Of a DNA stretch of 12,945 bases, positions 12,345-12,945 are shown in pieces (the first letter of the stretch is position 1; each line of letters starts with the position of its first letter). The DNA lies in the NCBI GenBank assembly GCA_048217285.1, contig DBFWVW010000090.1, forward strand, positions 1-12,945. Direction: 5' to 3'. The position numbers were made by a program, and so were the translations under genes. Source of the stretch: CAG-103 sp048217285 (GTDB taxonomy: Bacteria > Bacillota > Clostridia > Oscillospirales > Oscillospiraceae). Under the pieces are notes generated by a model that searched no databases, was not told the origin of the DNA, and saw nothing but the letters and a program-made list of their open reading frames with translations.

Positions 12345-12945
12345 TCACCAGAACTTTTTCTTTTTGCATACCCACAGGCTGATGCCCACGGTCACGATGC
12401 TCACGATGACAATGACCGGATAGCCGTATTTCCATGTCAGCTCCGGCATACTGACAAAGTTCATGCCGTACCACCCGACGAGCAGCGTCAGCGGCAGGAA
12501 GATTGTCGTCACGATCGTCAAGATCTGCATGATGCGGTTTTGCCGCGTGTCGATCTCGGCCTGAAACAGGCTCTGCAGCTGCGTGCATGATTCGCGCAGC
12601 AGCTGCGACTCCTCGCGCAGACGGATCACCCGGTCCTCAAACATTCGGAATAACAGCTGCTCACTGTCGGTGAAAAAGCCGTTTTCGTTCTCGCGCAGCT
12701 CGCACGCGACATCGTCGAGCTGTGTGTAGTAGCGGTACCAAGCCATGGTCTCCTTGCGCAGTGCGGTCATCGGCGCGGAGAAATCGTCCAGCTCATGCGC
12801 CAGCACCCGATCCTCGAGCGCCTCGATGCGATCCTCGATTTTTTCCAGCTGGTGCAGGTCGCGGGCGATGAGCTGCTCAAAAAAGTCGTAGAGGAACCGG
12901 CCGACGCTGCCGTCGGTCCAGCGCTTTTCCCGGGCGATGCGGCGC
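12345..12945 (-). CDS. CorA-family magnesium transporter, partial (C-terminal part)
   Basis: The last 199 residues of a CorA-family divalent-cation channel are visible; the N-terminus lies beyond the right edge. The open frame runs without a stop to position 12945; a GTG at 12806 is internal, since preceding codons (FLYDFFEQLIARDLHQLEK region) continue the CorA helical stalk. Two membrane helices lie at the C-terminus: the first ends in the pore signature YGMNF, preceded by TTIFLPLTLLVGW, the second is PVIVIVSIVTVGISLWV, followed by the basic tail CKKKKFW. The GMN loop (selectivity filter) is intact, so it is a Mg2+/Co2+-type channel, not a ZntB variant. The cytosolic part is a long coiled-coil stalk. 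The stop lies next to a shared terminator. Promoter and regulation are out of view. Confidence 0.92.
   Translation of the reverse strand, partial: RRIAREKRWTDGSVGRFLYDFFEQLIARDLHQLEKIEDRIEALEDRVLAHELDDFSAPMTALRKETMAWYRYYTQLDDVACELRENENGFFTDSEQLLFRMFEDRVIRLREESQLLRESCTQLQSLFQAEIDTRQNRIMQILTIVTTIFLPLTLLVGWYGMNFVSMPELTWKYGYPVIVIVSIVTVGISLWVCKKKKFW

Overview
The window looks like a chromosomal segment from a high-GC member of the Clostridia, most likely a gut Oscillospirales/Ruminococcaceae-type bacterium. The evidence is strong AGGAGG-type ribosome binding sites, several short lipoproteins with Firmicutes-style signal peptides, a VTC/DUF4956 gene pair, and compact operons closed by strong, often bidirectional hairpins. 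Genus is inferred from style only. I saw no tRNA, rRNA, CRISPR array or intact insertion sequence. Seventeen protein genes are called, and the last is cut by the right edge.

Region 1 (1-2870) is a MerR-controlled redox cassette. A MerR regulator of the NmlR/AdhR (aldehyde/electrophile) type and a small lipoprotein run rightwards. A two-gene operon runs leftwards: an iron-sulfur-flavoprotein-like domain fused to the C-terminal half of an alpha/beta hydrolase, then a carboxymuconolactone decarboxylase-cupin fusion. The intergenic region holds a perfect 8-4-8 inverted repeat inside a 19-bp promoter spacer, the classic MerR activation geometry, and an overlapping opposed promoter for merR.

Region 2 (2832-5937) is housekeeping or accessory metabolism: a leftward isochorismatase-family hydrolase, a rightward TtcA-like tRNA thiolation enzyme translationally coupled to a GNAT acetyltransferase, and a leftward stand-alone SWIM zinc-finger protein. 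They are separated by strong bidirectional terminators.

Region 3 (6012-10103) is the most system-like part. VTC-type polyphosphate polymerase-like protein, DUF4956 membrane protein, OmpR-family response regulator and histidine kinase run rightwards. A shortened DUF4353-like lipoprotein runs leftwards. Between them two promoters are mirror images: each has two CTTTAGG-type direct repeats 11 bp apart, placed exactly 9 bp from a TAYGCT -10. This suggests that one response regulator, plausibly the local one, activates both directions. The two-component pair also has its own sigma-A promoter overlapped by a cre-like palindrome.

Region 4 (10104-12343) is a MarR-MFS transporter-lipoprotein operon with overlapping genes. 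Its promoter lies inside a 17-bp inverted repeat that doubles as the terminator of the kinase operon. A leftward CorA-family magnesium transporter, missing its N-terminus, occupies the right edge (12345-12945).
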